Position numbers and translations under genes: made by a program
DNA from: Lactobacillus sp. PV034
GTDB taxonomy: Bacteria > Bacillota > Bacilli > Lactobacillales > Lactobacillaceae
NCBI RefSeq assembly: GCF_014522305.1
Contig: NZ_CP041982.1
Location: forward strand, 935,001 to 999,000
Length of the DNA: 64,000 nucleotides
Direction of reading: 5' to 3'
Shown here: positions 23,017-31,787 of the stretch, in pieces
Numbering within the stretch: position 1 is the stretch's first letter
Layout: each line of letters starts with the position of its first letter
Notes under the pieces: generated by a model
What the model was told of the DNA's origin: nothing
Databases searched by the model: none
What the model saw: only the letters and a program-made list of their open reading frames with translations

Positions 23017-23535
23017 TTACTTTGGCCATACATTTAAAAGCATCATAAAGCCAGGTATCCATGCAGTACATATACCTTCAATAATTCCAAGCCAACCTGG
23101 GAATTTTCCAAGGTTAAGTTTTAAGTTATTGGTAAGGAATCCTGTTAACCACAAAATTCCCCATGCCCACCAGATAATGCCATAAATCCAATTCCCACCA
23201 AAACCTTGGAAACATAAAATCCCAGCAGGAATTGAGTTGATAGCTACAAATAAGCTGTACCATCCATATAGGCGATTATCCAAATTAAAAATTGAATTAA
23301 GTGCTACATAAAGATAGGTAAAGGCAAATAGTAATCCAGTTGCACTCGCATAGAACCAGCTCTGTGGGGCGTTATGAATAATTCCCCAGGAAAGAGCCAC
23401 AATATTCAAAATCAAACTTAATCCACCGGTAAAGAAGTTCATTACCACAATGGATTTATCTTTCATGTCTTGAACAGAATATAAACCATTGCTGATCAAT
23501 ACCATTCCGACATAAAGTAAAATTGTACCTAGCAT
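23017..23535 (-). CDS. ureI: Proton-gated urea channel, AmiS/UreI family
   Basis: A 172-residue protein with six predicted transmembrane helices and the family hallmark GLLFAFTYLYVALN, plus Trp-rich WIYGIIWWAWGILW. In Helicobacter and Streptococcus salivarius this family passes urea into the cell, opening in acid. It sits between amt and ureA in the same operon, so urea entry, hydrolysis and ammonium handling are encoded together. Few periplasmic His residues are visible, so the degree of pH gating is uncertain. Confidence 0.92.
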   Translation of the reverse strand: MLGTILLYVGMVLISNGLYSVQDMKDKSIVVMNFFTGGLSLILNIVALSWGIIHNAPQSWFYASATGLLFAFTYLYVALNSIFNLDNRLYGWYSLFVAINSIPAGILCFQGFGGNWIYGIIWWAWGILWLTGFLTNNLKLNLGKFPGWLGIIEGICTAWIPGFMMLLNVWPK

Positions 23536-23555
23536 TTTAATCTTCTTTCTTATAC

Positions 23556-24764
23556 TTATTTAATATCATAGGTATCTTCATTCAATAAGACTTTATCCAA
23601 GCCTTCTTGAATTACTTCGTCAGATGGACGAATGTTTGTGAAAATACTTAATACTTTCAAAATGATTAAGGTTACAACAAATGCATAAACAGCTACCAAT
23701 ACAACTCCACCAACTTGAATGAAGAATTGGTGCCAGCCAGCACTTACGCCATTAATTGAACTAGAAGCTAAAATGCCGATTAAAATGGTTCCAGTGAAAC
23801 CACCAATACCGTGAACACCCCATACGCCAAGTGCATCATCCCAGCCAATACGTTCTTGGAAAGAAACGGCAAGATTACAAATAATTCCTGCGACGATTCC
23901 GACAATAATTGCAAGACTTGGAGAAATATATCCTGCACATGGAGTAATTGTTGCTAATCCAGCAACTGATCCAGTCAAGACATCAACAAAATCAACTTTG
24001 CCTCGTACAAATTTCGCATATAATAACCAAACGATCATTCCGCTTGCTAAACCAACAATAGTGTTGGTAAATGCAGTGGCAGCTAATTTACCAGCTTTTA
24101 AAGCACCACCGGAATTAAATCCGAACCAGCCAAACCAAAGCAATCCGGTACCAATAGCTGCAGCCATTAAATTACTTGGCTTCATTCCTTTTTGCTTTAA
24201 TTGACGTTTGCCAAGGAAGATGATACTTGCCAAGGCAGCAAAGCCGGCTGTGGTATGAATAACTGTTCCTCCAGCAAAGTCAACAAAACCAATCTTTTGA
24301 AGGAAGCCGCCACCCCATACCCAGTGACACACTGGAATATAAACTAAGAGAGTCCAGATAATTGATAGCCAAATGTATCCCTTCATGTTTAATCTTTCAG
24401 CAAAAGCTCCACTAATTAATGGCACTGTAATAACACAGAACATTAATTGGAATAAACAGAATAATACAAATGGAATGGAGGCAGCGTGAACTGCGTTTGG
24501 AACTAAGCCAACATGACTTAATCCAAAGTAATCAGTGAATCTACCAATTACCCCTCCCATATCTTTTCCAAAAGCTAAACCAAATCCTCCATAAATCCAC
24601 AATAAGGTAATGATCCCCATTGAGATAAAGGATTGCATCATAATATATAAAACGCTTCGTTTACGTGCTAATCCACCATAAAAGAATGCTAATCCAGGTG
24701 TCATTAGACAAACTAAAGCGGTACACAACATCATGAATGTTGTATCGCCGGCGCTAAAATTCAT
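23556..24764 (-). CDS. amt: Ammonium transporter, AmtB family
   Basis: A 402-residue protein with 11 transmembrane helices. The start is ATG 24762-24764 (MNFSAGDTTFMML); an in-frame ATG 12 bases upstream would put the GGAGG site inside the gene. The twin-His pore is visible in GGTVIHTTAG and GVWGVHGIGG, and the signatures FYGGLARK and FGWFGFNSGG are intact. No glnK follows. As first gene of the urease operon it probably moves ammonium or ammonia made by urease, outward for acid neutralisation or inward as nitrogen source. Confidence 0.95.
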   Translation of the reverse strand: MNFSAGDTTFMMLCTALVCLMTPGLAFFYGGLARKRSVLYIMMQSFISMGIITLLWIYGGFGLAFGKDMGGVIGRFTDYFGLSHVGLVPNAVHAASIPFVLFCLFQLMFCVITVPLISGAFAERLNMKGYIWLSIIWTLLVYIPVCHWVWGGGFLQKIGFVDFAGGTVIHTTAGFAALASIIFLGKRQLKQKGMKPSNLMAAAIGTGLLWFGWFGFNSGGALKAGKLAATAFTNTIVGLASGMIVWLLYAKFVRGKVDFVDVLTGSVAGLATITPCAGYISPSLAIIVGIVAGIICNLAVSFQERIGWDDALGVWGVHGIGGFTGTILIGILASSSINGVSAGWHQFFIQVGGVVLVAVYAFVVTLIILKVLSIFTNIRPSDEVIQEGLDKVLLNEDTYDIK

Positions 24765-24819
24765 AATTACCTCCATTACTCATTAATTAATAAACCTAGT
24801 TTCAAGGAGAGCCCAACTA

Positions 24820-24848
24820 ATTCTAAATTCAAGTAAAAGCACTTACAA
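24820..24848 (-). promoter_or_regulatory. Promoter of the amt-ure-nik operon
   Basis: On the reverse strand TTGTAA (24843-24848), 17 bases, TAGAAT (24820-24825), about 55 bases before the amt start. No other strong promoter is evident inside the tightly packed 11-kb operon. Confidence 0.6.
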
Positions 24849-24879
24849 AACTAAAATACTGAAGATAGAGTACTAATAA

Positions 24880-24927
24880 AAAAGGAGCTAGAAAATGCTT
24901 TATAAAGCATTTTCTAGCTCCTTTTAA
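24880..24927 (-). terminator. Terminator after serS
   Basis: A 46-base perfect inverted repeat (24880-24925, centre GCTTTATAAAGC) with flanking A and T runs. It ends the serS transcript and insulates the downstream urease promoter. Confidence 0.88.
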
Positions 24928-24935
24928 AATTAATT

Positions 24936-26246
24936 TTATTTACCTAATTTTGCTTGTTTAGTAATAGTCTTCATACCATTCATATATGGTACTAAGACAT
25001 CCGGTACTGTTACACTACCATCTTCATTTTGGTAGTTTTCCAAAATTGCAGCAACTGTTCTACCAACTGCTAAACCTGAACCATTTAAGGTATGTGCTAA
25101 ATGAAGCTTACCATCTTCATCACGGTAACGAATTTGAGCACGACGTGCTTGGAAATCAGTACAGTTAGAACAACTCGAAATTTCACGATACTTATCTTGT
25201 GCTGGCATCCAAACTTCCAAGTCAAAAGTTTCTGCACTAGTGAAACTAGCATCCCCAGTAGAAAGTGCAACTACATGATATGGTAAACCAAGTTTTTCTA
25301 GTAAATCTCCTGCATTCTTAGTTAATTTATCTAATTCATCCCAAGAATTTTCAGGCTTTACTACTTTAACCATTTCTACTTTTCTGAATTCGTGCATTCT
25401 AATCAAACCACGAGTATCACGACCAGCAGAGCCGGCTTCACTTCTAAATGCTGGTGATAAAGCAGTTACATTAACTGGTAATTTATCACCATTCAAAATT
25501 TCTCCACGGAAGTAGTTAACTAGTGGTACTTCAGCAGTAGGAATTAAGGTTAATTCACGTGGCTTATCTGGATCATCATTATCTACAATTGTGTAAACAT
25601 CTTCAGTGAATTTAGGGAATTGTCCAGTTCCTTGCATTGAATCTCTGTTAACCAAATATGGAGGAATAACTTCAGTATAACCCGCCTTCATATTTTCATT
25701 TAAGAAGAAGTTAAAGACAGCACGTTCTAACATTGCACCTGCACCAATGTAGTAAGCAAAACGTGCACCTGATACTTTAGCAGCAGTATCCCAGTCCAAA
25801 ATATTTAAATCAGTACCAATTTCCCAGTGTGGCTTTGGCGTAAAATCAAATTTTGTAGGTTCATTCCACTTGCGCACTTCTTGATTATAACTTTCATCTG
25901 GTCCTACTGGGACGCCATCTGCAGGGAAGTTTGGTAAACGTAGCAAGATATAATTTTGCTTTTCAGTCAATTCATCAACTTCTTTATCAAGTTCCTTGAT
26001 TTCCTTACCTACTTCACGCATTTGTTTAATTGCATCACTAGCATCTTCTTTATTACGCTTAGCTTGAGCAATTTGGTCAGAAACTTCATTACGCTTTTGC
26101 TTTAAGGTCTCACTCTTGTTTAGAGTTTCACGTCTCTTTTTATCAATTTCTACCAATTCATCTAATTCTTCTGGCTTAACTCCACGAGTAGCTAATTTAT
26201 CTTTTGCCCAGTCAAGCTTTTCACGAATAACTTTAATATCTAACAT
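24936..26246 (-). CDS. serS: Serine--tRNA ligase
   Basis: A 436-residue class II synthetase that charges tRNA-Ser. Residues about 30-100 form the long antiparallel coiled coil that grips the tRNA variable arm. The catalytic domain shows [21 protein letters not shown] (motif 2 region) and [17 protein letters not shown] (motif 3). The length is typical. It is preceded by a T-box leader and followed by a strong terminator. Confidence 0.97.
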   Translation of the reverse strand: MLDIKVIREKLDWAKDKLATRGVKPEELDELVEIDKKRRETLNKSETLKQKRNEVSDQIAQAKRNKEDASDAIKQMREVGKEIKELDKEVDELTEKQNYILLRLPNFPADGVPVGPDESYNQEVRKWNEPTKFDFTPKPHWEIGTDLNILDWDTAAKVSGARFAYYIGAGAMLERAVFNFFLNENMKAGYTEVIPPYLVNRDSMQGTGQFPKFTEDVYTIVDNDDPDKPRELTLIPTAEVPLVNYFRGEILNGDKLPVNVTALSPAFRSEAGSAGRDTRGLIRMHEFRKVEMVKVVKPENSWDELDKLTKNAGDLLEKLGLPYHVVALSTGDASFTSAETFDLEVWMPAQDKYREISSCSNCTDFQARRAQIRYRDEDGKLHLAHTLNGSGLAVGRTVAAILENYQNEDGSVTVPDVLVPYMNGMKTITKQAKLGK

Positions 26247-26257
26247 ATTTACCTCCT

Positions 26258-26465
26258 AAAATACAAAAAAGTCGATTCATCCCTCTATGGGACGAATCGA
26301 CTTAACACGACTTCGCGGTACCACCCAAATTTGGTATACAACCACACTCTAAAAGCGATAACGGTGCCAGCCGTGTAGCATTACCTACCCACTATTGAAA
26401 TCTGGAAACGACATTCACTTGCTCTCACCAACCGCAAGCTCTCTGAAGCTGTCTTAGGATTTCGT
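26258..26465 (-). ncRNA. T-box riboswitch controlling serS
   Basis: The reverse strand contains the T-box signature GGGTGGTACCGCG and, upstream, AGAGAGCTTGCGGTTGGTG-type stem I elements. A terminator hairpin with AGTCGATTCGTCCC paired to GGGATGAATCGACT and a T run ends just before serS. A UCC serine triplet in CGTTTCCAG is a plausible specifier. Uncharged tRNA-Ser would stabilise the antiterminator. The leader begins at or inside the 3' end of the acetyltransferase gene. Confidence 0.92.
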
Positions 26466-27008
26466 GTTTAATTGCATTTTATCATACCAATCATCCGGTG
26501 TTAATAAAAAATATTTTTCTTCAAAGCCAATTGTTTCTGAAACTTGCTTAAAGTCTGCAGTATAAATATATTTAAAACCGAGTTTTTCTAAAATATGTTG
26601 TGATGCTTCATTATTTGAAAAGGTGCCGGCCCAAATTTGCTGCTGCTTTAAATCATTAAAAGCATAATTAATTATTATGGTTAAAGCCTCAGTCATTAAA
26701 CCTTGGTGCCAATAATCTTTATCTAGCATAAAGCCCAAATCTTTTGTCACTAATAAGCCGGCTTGTTCGTCTAATCCTCGCTCATATAATTCAACTAAGC
26801 CGATCATTTTTTGAGACTTTTTCTCAATGATAGCAAAACTATATAAGCGTTTTTGATATTGGTCTGCCGCTTTTTGTGCTTGCCCTAGATCAGTAAATCT
26901 TTCAAAACCAGCAGTTTGATGATAAAGGTCATCTTGTCCCCATTTTAAGAGTGTCTGGGCATCTTCCAATTTAATTTTTCTAAGTAATATTCTTTTACTT
27001 TCTAGCAA
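26454..27008 (-). CDS. GNAT acetyltransferase, RimJ/RimL-like
   Basis: A 184-residue GCN5-family N-acetyltransferase. It starts LESKRILLRKIKLEDA as RimL-like enzymes do, has the acetyl-CoA region LGFMLDKDYWHQGLMTEAL and the late motif NEASQHILEKLGFKY. The acceptor is unknown (ribosomal protein, amino acid or drug). The start lies 2 bases from the stop of the TVP38 gene, so both share a transcript. Confidence 0.86.
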   Translation of the reverse strand: MLESKRILLRKIKLEDAQTLLKWGQDDLYHQTAGFERFTDLGQAQKAADQYQKRLYSFAIIEKKSQKMIGLVELYERGLDEQAGLLVTKDLGFMLDKDYWHQGLMTEALTIIINYAFNDLKQQQIWAGTFSNNEASQHILEKLGFKYIYTADFKQVSETIGFEEKYFLLTPDDWYDKMQLNTKS

Positions 27009-27009
27009 C

Positions 27010-27609
27010 TTATTTACCCACTAATTTCATTATCCATTTTGCTCCATACATCAATCCAAAACTATAAGCAGCAATGGTCCACGGCTTCCCTAGCAAAATT
27101 ATCCATATGTACGTTGAAACCTTCATCTCGGTCAATCCTGAAATCATACATAAAACGTCATCAGGCGCCATCGGTGCCACAATACAAATTGCAAAGAACC
27201 AATTATATTTTTTTTGATTCTTAGTCCACTTCATATACTTTTCATAAGTTTTTTCAGAGACTAAATGTAAAATAAACGGTTTTCCATAATAACGGGCTAA
27301 AAAGAATAGAATAATTGATCCTAAACAAATCCCAACATAATTATAGATAAATCCCCACAAAGGGCCAAAGAAAATAACACCACCTAACAATGAAACTCCG
27401 CCTGGAATAATTGGAATCACTACTTGAATAATTTGAATTAAGACAAAAATAAGGGGACCAACGATCTGTTTATTGGCTAAGTATGTCTTCATTTTGACTT
27501 GATCAGTAAAAATACCAAGCTTATACCAATAAATACATAACAAAATTAATATTATTGTAGTAACGATAGTCAATATATTAATTAAACGTCGACTTGTTTT
27601 GGTAGACAT
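27010..27609 (-). CDS. TVP38/TMEM64 (DedA superfamily) membrane protein
   Basis: A 199-residue membrane protein with about six hydrophobic segments. It has the family motif GGVSLLGGVIFFGPLWGF (residues 74-91) followed by LGSIILFFLARYYGKPF. DedA/TVP38 proteins scramble or recycle lipid carriers such as undecaprenyl phosphate; the activity here is not proven. It is the first gene of a two-gene unit with the GNAT enzyme. Confidence 0.86.
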   Translation of the reverse strand: MSTKTSRRLINILTIVTTIILILLCIYWYKLGIFTDQVKMKTYLANKQIVGPLIFVLIQIIQVVIPIIPGGVSLLGGVIFFGPLWGFIYNYVGICLGSIILFFLARYYGKPFILHLVSEKTYEKYMKWTKNQKKYNWFFAICIVAPMAPDDVLCMISGLTEMKVSTYIWIILLGKPWTIAAYSFGLMYGAKWIMKLVGK

Positions 27610-27791
27610 TTTTTCACTCCCTTAATATTAAATTATTATACTAGAAAAAGGCTTTAAATAAACTAATCATGGGTCATTTTTTATACTTAAAATTTCATAT
27701 CTAATAAAATATTTTTGGTCAAACTACTATCTTTTCTATTTTTATTTTATAATATACATAAGTTATTAAATAACAAAAAAAGGATAAGCCT

Positions 27792-28571
27792 ATGGTAGTG
27801 ATAAAAAAAGACATCGTATATGACCTACGTCATAACATAAAGACTGATATTTATTTTCCAAACAACACTACAACCGAAACAAAAATACTTGTTTTCTGGC
27901 ATGGTGGGGGCTGGTTTCGCGGCGACAAAGCTGATATCAAATGGTTAGGAATCAAATTAGCAAATGCCGGTTTTATGACCTTAATTCCTAATTACCGCTT
28001 AGCTCCAGAAAATAAATTTCCTACTGCGCATGATGATGCCAAAGCGTTTATTAATTGGTTGCTAAAATCACAATATACCGATGAAAATGATCATGACAAC
28101 ATCGTACAAATTGGTGCAAGTTCTGGAGGAACACTTGCACTCTATTTAGCCGGTCTTTACGGTTTCCCAACTGTGACTTGGTCTGCTCCTGTTAATTTTT
28201 CTGCCTGGATTAAAAATCATCAAGATGTTCAACCATCAAAAGATGCAAAAAATGAGCTTAAGCTTCAAGATCCTAAAGAAATTAGAGCATCCTTTTATAA
28301 ATATTTCACTCTCACATATGCCGATTCCGCTAATCTGACAAGTTTAGATGCTGACAGTTATGATTATTCAAATTTAAGACAATTGTTTATGATTAATTCT
28401 GCTCATGAACTAACAGAACTCTCAGATGTATTAACACTAATTAAAAAGTTGGCCGCACTTGATCATTCCATTCAACTCTTAGTTGTAAAAGGATCAAGAC
28501 ATGCAATGGATTATGCTAATGATTATCTAGATGAATCACTAGATTTTCTTTTTCAAGCTTTAAAGGGATAA
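27792..28571 (+). CDS. Alpha/beta hydrolase (HSL/carboxylesterase-like)
   Basis: A 259-residue soluble hydrolase. The oxyanion motif HGGGWFRGDK (residues about 37-46) and nucleophile elbow GASSGG (residues about 108-113) are clear, and SRHAMDYA near residue 237 supplies the catalytic His. The acidic residue is less obvious. The motif PNYRLAPENKFP matches esterases acting on small acyl esters. The next gene, an XRE/TPR regulator, begins 3 bases after the stop, so the two are likely co-regulated. Confidence 0.87.
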   Translation: MVVIKKDIVYDLRHNIKTDIYFPNNTTTETKILVFWHGGGWFRGDKADIKWLGIKLANAGFMTLIPNYRLAPENKFPTAHDDAKAFINWLLKSQYTDENDHDNIVQIGASSGGTLALYLAGLYGFPTVTWSAPVNFSAWIKNHQDVQPSKDAKNELKLQDPKEIRASFYKYFTLTYADSANLTSLDADSYDYSNLRQLFMINSAHELTELSDVLTLIKKLAALDHSIQLLVVKGSRHAMDYANDYLDESLDFLFQALKG

Positions 28572-28574
28572 AAA

Positions 28575-29426
28575 ATGGTAGATATTAAAAAATTTATTTT
28601 AACTAGAAAAAAACTGGGTCTTTCTCAAAATGAACTATGCGATGGCATTTGTACACAGTCAACGTTAAGTAAATTTGAAAATAATGGGCGAATTCCTTCT
28701 TTAAAGATTCTAAATAGCCTATGTGCCCGAATGAATCTGAACCTTAGCGATATTATGAACGATGCTTTAAGTAATGATATTGACAACAAACTAGCTGCTG
28801 CGGACTACGCTAGTGATGTTTTTGATTTTCCTAAGGTTGCTCGCTTACTTAGTCAAATTCCAAAAAATGAATTAATTAAACAAGAAGATATATTTCATTA
28901 TGACTATTTAAGAGGCTTACTAGCATTAGAGCTTGAACATAATCAGACCGATGCTTTGTACTGCTTTACTTTAATCTTGGAGTCACCAAAATTAAAAAGA
29001 GGAAGTATTTATCATTTATTAGCTTTAAGTGGTTGTGGTCAAGTTTACGAATTTCAAGGTGAATTAGAGAAAGCACAACAATATTATGATTTAATTACTT
29101 CTGAAATTCGCGAAGATACTATTTTAGATGCTCCTAAAAATCTTCAAATTCTTTCTATTCTTTACCATGCTGGTAAATTTTACAGTAAAGAAAAAGATTA
29201 CCAAAAATCGAATAAATTACTTAACTATGGTTATCAAATCTGTGCTACCCAACACATTACTTATTATCTTGATCGCATTCTCTTTTGTCTTGCTGAAAAT
29301 GGAAAGGCTCTTGGTATTAACGTCAAGCAAATTGAAACTTACATTAATGATGCTGCTGCCTTTGCTAGACTTTATAATAATCGTGTTTTATTGCAAAAAA
29401 TCAATCAATTCCAAATAGCAGGCTAA
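28575..29426 (+). CDS. XRE-family transcriptional regulator with TPR-like domain (Rgg/RRNPP-like)
   Basis: A 283-residue protein. Residues 7-60 form a Cro/CI helix-turn-helix (RKKLGLSQNELCDGICTQST, then LSKFENNGRIPSLKIL). The remainder is helical with TPR-like repeats such as YHLLALSGCGQVYEFQGELEKAQQYY. This architecture is that of Rgg/PlcR/ComR peptide-responsive regulators. I see no small peptide pheromone gene beside it. It probably controls its own operon with the hydrolase; the signal is unknown. Confidence 0.85.
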   Translation: MVDIKKFILTRKKLGLSQNELCDGICTQSTLSKFENNGRIPSLKILNSLCARMNLNLSDIMNDALSNDIDNKLAAADYASDVFDFPKVARLLSQIPKNELIKQEDIFHYDYLRGLLALELEHNQTDALYCFTLILESPKLKRGSIYHLLALSGCGQVYEFQGELEKAQQYYDLITSEIREDTILDAPKNLQILSILYHAGKFYSKEKDYQKSNKLLNYGYQICATQHITYYLDRILFCLAENGKALGINVKQIETYINDAAAFARLYNNRVLLQKINQFQIAG

Positions 29427-29459
29427 AAAAGAACTAGTTACTAACTAGTTCTTTTTTAG
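29425..29459. terminator. Bidirectional terminator between regulator and zinc-ribbon gene
   Basis: Stem AAAAAAGAACTAGTTA / TAACTAGTTCTTTTTT with a one-base centre, usable on both strands between converging genes. Confidence 0.85.
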
Positions 29460-30457
29460 TCGATTTTTTTATTCTTTAAGCTTCGCCAAGCTAACCAAGT
29501 AGTTAAAATGCTTGATATTAACAACAGATAAGCTGAAATTCCAAAAGAAACAAAATTATTCACTAGCTGTTTGACATATCCCGTCCCAGAAACATTAATA
29601 ATGCCCAATGATGCACCAGCGTTTCTAAAAACAAGTTCAAACGCAACCAACACTAAAAATATAGTTTCAATTAGGGATAATATAAAAACCAAGTGTTTAT
29701 CATTATGCTTATTCTTAACTGTGAATACAATAATAGCAAGAGGCATCGTGATAAAAAGTAATAATAAGCCATACCCGATTAAACTATCTTTACCACCCAA
29801 GCCAGCCACATTTAATAATACTTTCGTAATAGAAGCAGACGGCATTCCATTTAATGATGTAGTGGCAAAGGGGCCAAAAAATATTACAAATAGACTAACA
29901 AGCGCCAATAATAATACGCCTAATTGTGTAAAAGTTAGCTTTTGGTTGCTGTCATGATGTACTTCTTGACTAAGGGGCTTTTTGCCATGAGCCATTCTCT
30001 TAGTTTTAACTTTTTGATGTTGGGCTTCAACAGAATTCGCAACACTCGAACCAACTTGGTTAACTTTCTCAGCCAATCTTTGATCTACTGTATATTGCTG
30101 CGGTTCTGGGTGACTTCGACATACAATAAATAGCCAAATCATCAATACTAAAAAAGTTATCCAAGCTAAAGGACGAGAAAAACTCATTAAAATGAGTAAG
30201 CCAATTCCACTTAAAAAAACAATAATTGCATTTGCTTGAATCCAGTTAACCATTGCTGCAATAGTCGAATTTTGTTTCCCCGAAATCGAAACATTCTTAG
30301 ATAGTGATGTCTTATTATTTTCACTATTTACTTTAGAATGATTAGACTCTTCACTATTAGTAAAGTATGAACTATTAAATTTCTTTAGATCAAAATCGCA
30401 ATACGGACAACGTTCGTCGTTAGCACTAACTTGTCGCCCACAGTTTGGACATTTCAT
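29456..30457 (-). CDS. Zinc-ribbon membrane protein of unknown function
   Basis: A 333-residue protein starting MKCPNCGRQ at 30455-30457, supported by a GGAAG site; longer starts lack one. Residues 2-22 form a four-Cys zinc ribbon (CPNC...CPYC). A Ser/Asn-rich linker leads to about six transmembrane helices in two groups (residues about 75-130 and 190-330). Such zinc-ribbon membrane proteins are common in Lactobacillus and are poorly understood. It converges on the regulator gene and diverges from the SGNH lipoprotein. Confidence 0.82.
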   Translation of the reverse strand: MKCPNCGRQVSANDERCPYCDFDLKKFNSSYFTNSEESNHSKVNSENNKTSLSKNVSISGKQNSTIAAMVNWIQANAIIVFLSGIGLLILMSFSRPLAWITFLVLMIWLFIVCRSHPEPQQYTVDQRLAEKVNQVGSSVANSVEAQHQKVKTKRMAHGKKPLSQEVHHDSNQKLTFTQLGVLLLALVSLFVIFFGPFATTSLNGMPSASITKVLLNVAGLGGKDSLIGYGLLLLFITMPLAIIVFTVKNKHNDKHLVFILSLIETIFLVLVAFELVFRNAGASLGIINVSGTGYVKQLVNNFVSFGISAYLLLISSILTTWLAWRSLKNKKID

Positions 30458-30544
30458 CGATATCTTCCTTGTTACTTTTAAAATATTTAAATAAATTATA
30501 GCATGGTTATAGTACAACAATGATAATCAAAAATGAGGATCAAA

Positions 30545-31207
30545 ATGAAAACTAAAAAATTTTTTATACTTTTACCACTATTGTTACTAACTGCTTGTCA
30601 AAACCAAGCATCCCATAACAATCACATTAGCAAAAAAGAGAACTCAGCTTTAATCGCAAAAAATAAACAGAAAAAATTAAAAGAAAAAAGAGAAAACTTT
30701 ATTTATCACGGCAAACTTTCACCTCAAGATAAGAAAAAGTTAGCCAAAATGAATATTACAGCTTTTGGTGATTCAATTATGGAAGGTTGTAAAGAGGATT
30801 ATCAGATTCTATTTCCAAAAATCCAAGTTGATGCTGGAGTCTCACGTCAGGTTAGCTCTGTCATTAGTGAACTTCAAAATAAATCTCTGCCGAACACAAT
30901 TTTGATTGGTCTTGGTACTAATGGTCCATTTTCTAAAGATCAGTTTGATACAATCATGCACTTAATTGGAACTAAACGTGAAATTTACTTTATCAATACT
31001 AATGTTGATCAAGACTGGCAAGAAGAAGTTAATGATGTATTGGCCACCGGAAGTAAGCAATATTCTAATGTACATGTAATTGACTGGAATCAATATGCAG
31101 CTGGACATGAAGATTGGTTCTGGGATGGGATCCACCCTAACATTGAAGGTCGCCAGATTATGGTTGATTTTGTAGGTCGAAATATTATTGCAGATGAGAA
31201 ATATTAA
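30545..31207 (+). CDS. SGNH-fold lipoprotein, OatA C-terminal-like
   Basis: A 220-residue exported protein starting MKTKKFFILLP at 30545 behind GAGG. The lipobox LLTAC places the lipidated Cys near residue 18. A Lys-rich linker leads to an SGNH domain: block I GDSIMEG (Ser nucleophile), block III GLGTNG (Asn) and block V DGIHPN (Asp/His). It closely resembles the extracellular domain of OatA/YrhL acyltransferases but lacks the ten-helix Acyl_transf_3 part. It may O-acetylate or deacetylate peptidoglycan or another wall polymer. Confidence 0.85.
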   Translation: MKTKKFFILLPLLLLTACQNQASHNNHISKKENSALIAKNKQKKLKEKRENFIYHGKLSPQDKKKLAKMNITAFGDSIMEGCKEDYQILFPKIQVDAGVSRQVSSVISELQNKSLPNTILIGLGTNGPFSKDQFDTIMHLIGTKREIYFINTNVDQDWQEEVNDVLATGSKQYSNVHVIDWNQYAAGHEDWFWDGIHPNIEGRQIMVDFVGRNIIADEKY

Positions 31208-31226
31208 GTATTAATTAACCATTTTA

Positions 31227-31287
31227 TTGACTTCCCCTCTTTAAAGCATATAATAGCAATTAAATTAGTTAGATATTCTAACTAATT
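31227..31287 (+). promoter_or_regulatory. fabZ1 promoter with FabT-like operator
   Basis: TTGACT (31227-31232), 16 bases, TATAAT (31249-31254), followed at 31263-31287 by a perfect inverted repeat with arms AATTAGTTAGA / TCTAACTAATT around TAT. The core AGTTAGA-TAT-TCTAACT has the same size and symmetry as the FabT sites before fabH, so repression by the adjacent FabT is likely. Confidence 0.7.
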
Positions 31288-31314
31288 TTTATTTTGGATA
31301 AAGAGGTACTTAAA

Positions 31315-31731
31315 TTGGAATTAAATTCAACTCAAATAAAAACAATAACAGATTATGACTTACCCTTGTCTTTTTTAGATAAAGTAACTTATCTTGATAA
31401 CAATCAGCTCCAAGCAATCGCTAATACTACTATGGGAGAAAGTTTCTTTCAGGGTCATTTTCCAGGTAATCCAGTTATGCCTGGAGTCTTAACAATCCAG
31501 GCTATGGTACAAGCAGCCGAAGTATTTTGTAAAGAAAACAAAAAAGGTACCCCTAACCTAACCAAATTACAGAAAGCTCGCTTTAAAAAGATGATCTTAC
31601 CTGGCAATCAACTAAAGATTATTCTCAAACAAACTAAGTTTGAAAAAGATAAAATTGAATTTTCCGGTGAAACTCTTGTCAATGATGAAGTAGCTTGCAG
31701 TGCTAATTTAAGTTTTTTATTAAATGATTAA
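31315..31731 (+). CDS. fabZ1: FabZ-like 3-hydroxyacyl-ACP dehydratase with Glu-to-Gln at the active site
   Basis: A 138-residue hot-dog protein. The start chosen is TTG 31315, 9 bases after AGAGG; TTG 31294 would add 7 residues and swallow the ribosome site. The catalytic His is present in QGHFPGNPVMPG (near residue 48). The conserved Glu fourteen residues later is Gln (VLTIQAMVQ in place of VLxIEAMAQ), confirmed by codon CAG. The usual N-terminal PHRYP motif is DYDLP. FabZ dehydrates 3-hydroxyacyl-ACP in fatty-acid elongation, using His of one subunit and Glu of the partner, so a homodimer of this protein should lack the acid/base Glu. It probably pairs with FabZ2. A FabN-like isomerase role is an alternative. 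Confidence 0.88.
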   Translation: MELNSTQIKTITDYDLPLSFLDKVTYLDNNQLQAIANTTMGESFFQGHFPGNPVMPGVLTIQAMVQAAEVFCKENKKGTPNLTKLQKARFKKMILPGNQLKIILKQTKFEKDKIEFSGETLVNDEVACSANLSFLLND

Positions 31732-31787
31732 CTCTTTTAGCTTATAATTAAAGATGGATTTAATTATCAAGCTAAAGGATTTTTTAC

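Noticed and set aside
24830-24850. Possible GlnR/TnrA box before amt (TGTAAGTGCTTTTACTT)
   Set aside because: The second half-site does not match TNACA at the required spacing, so nitrogen control cannot be claimed.
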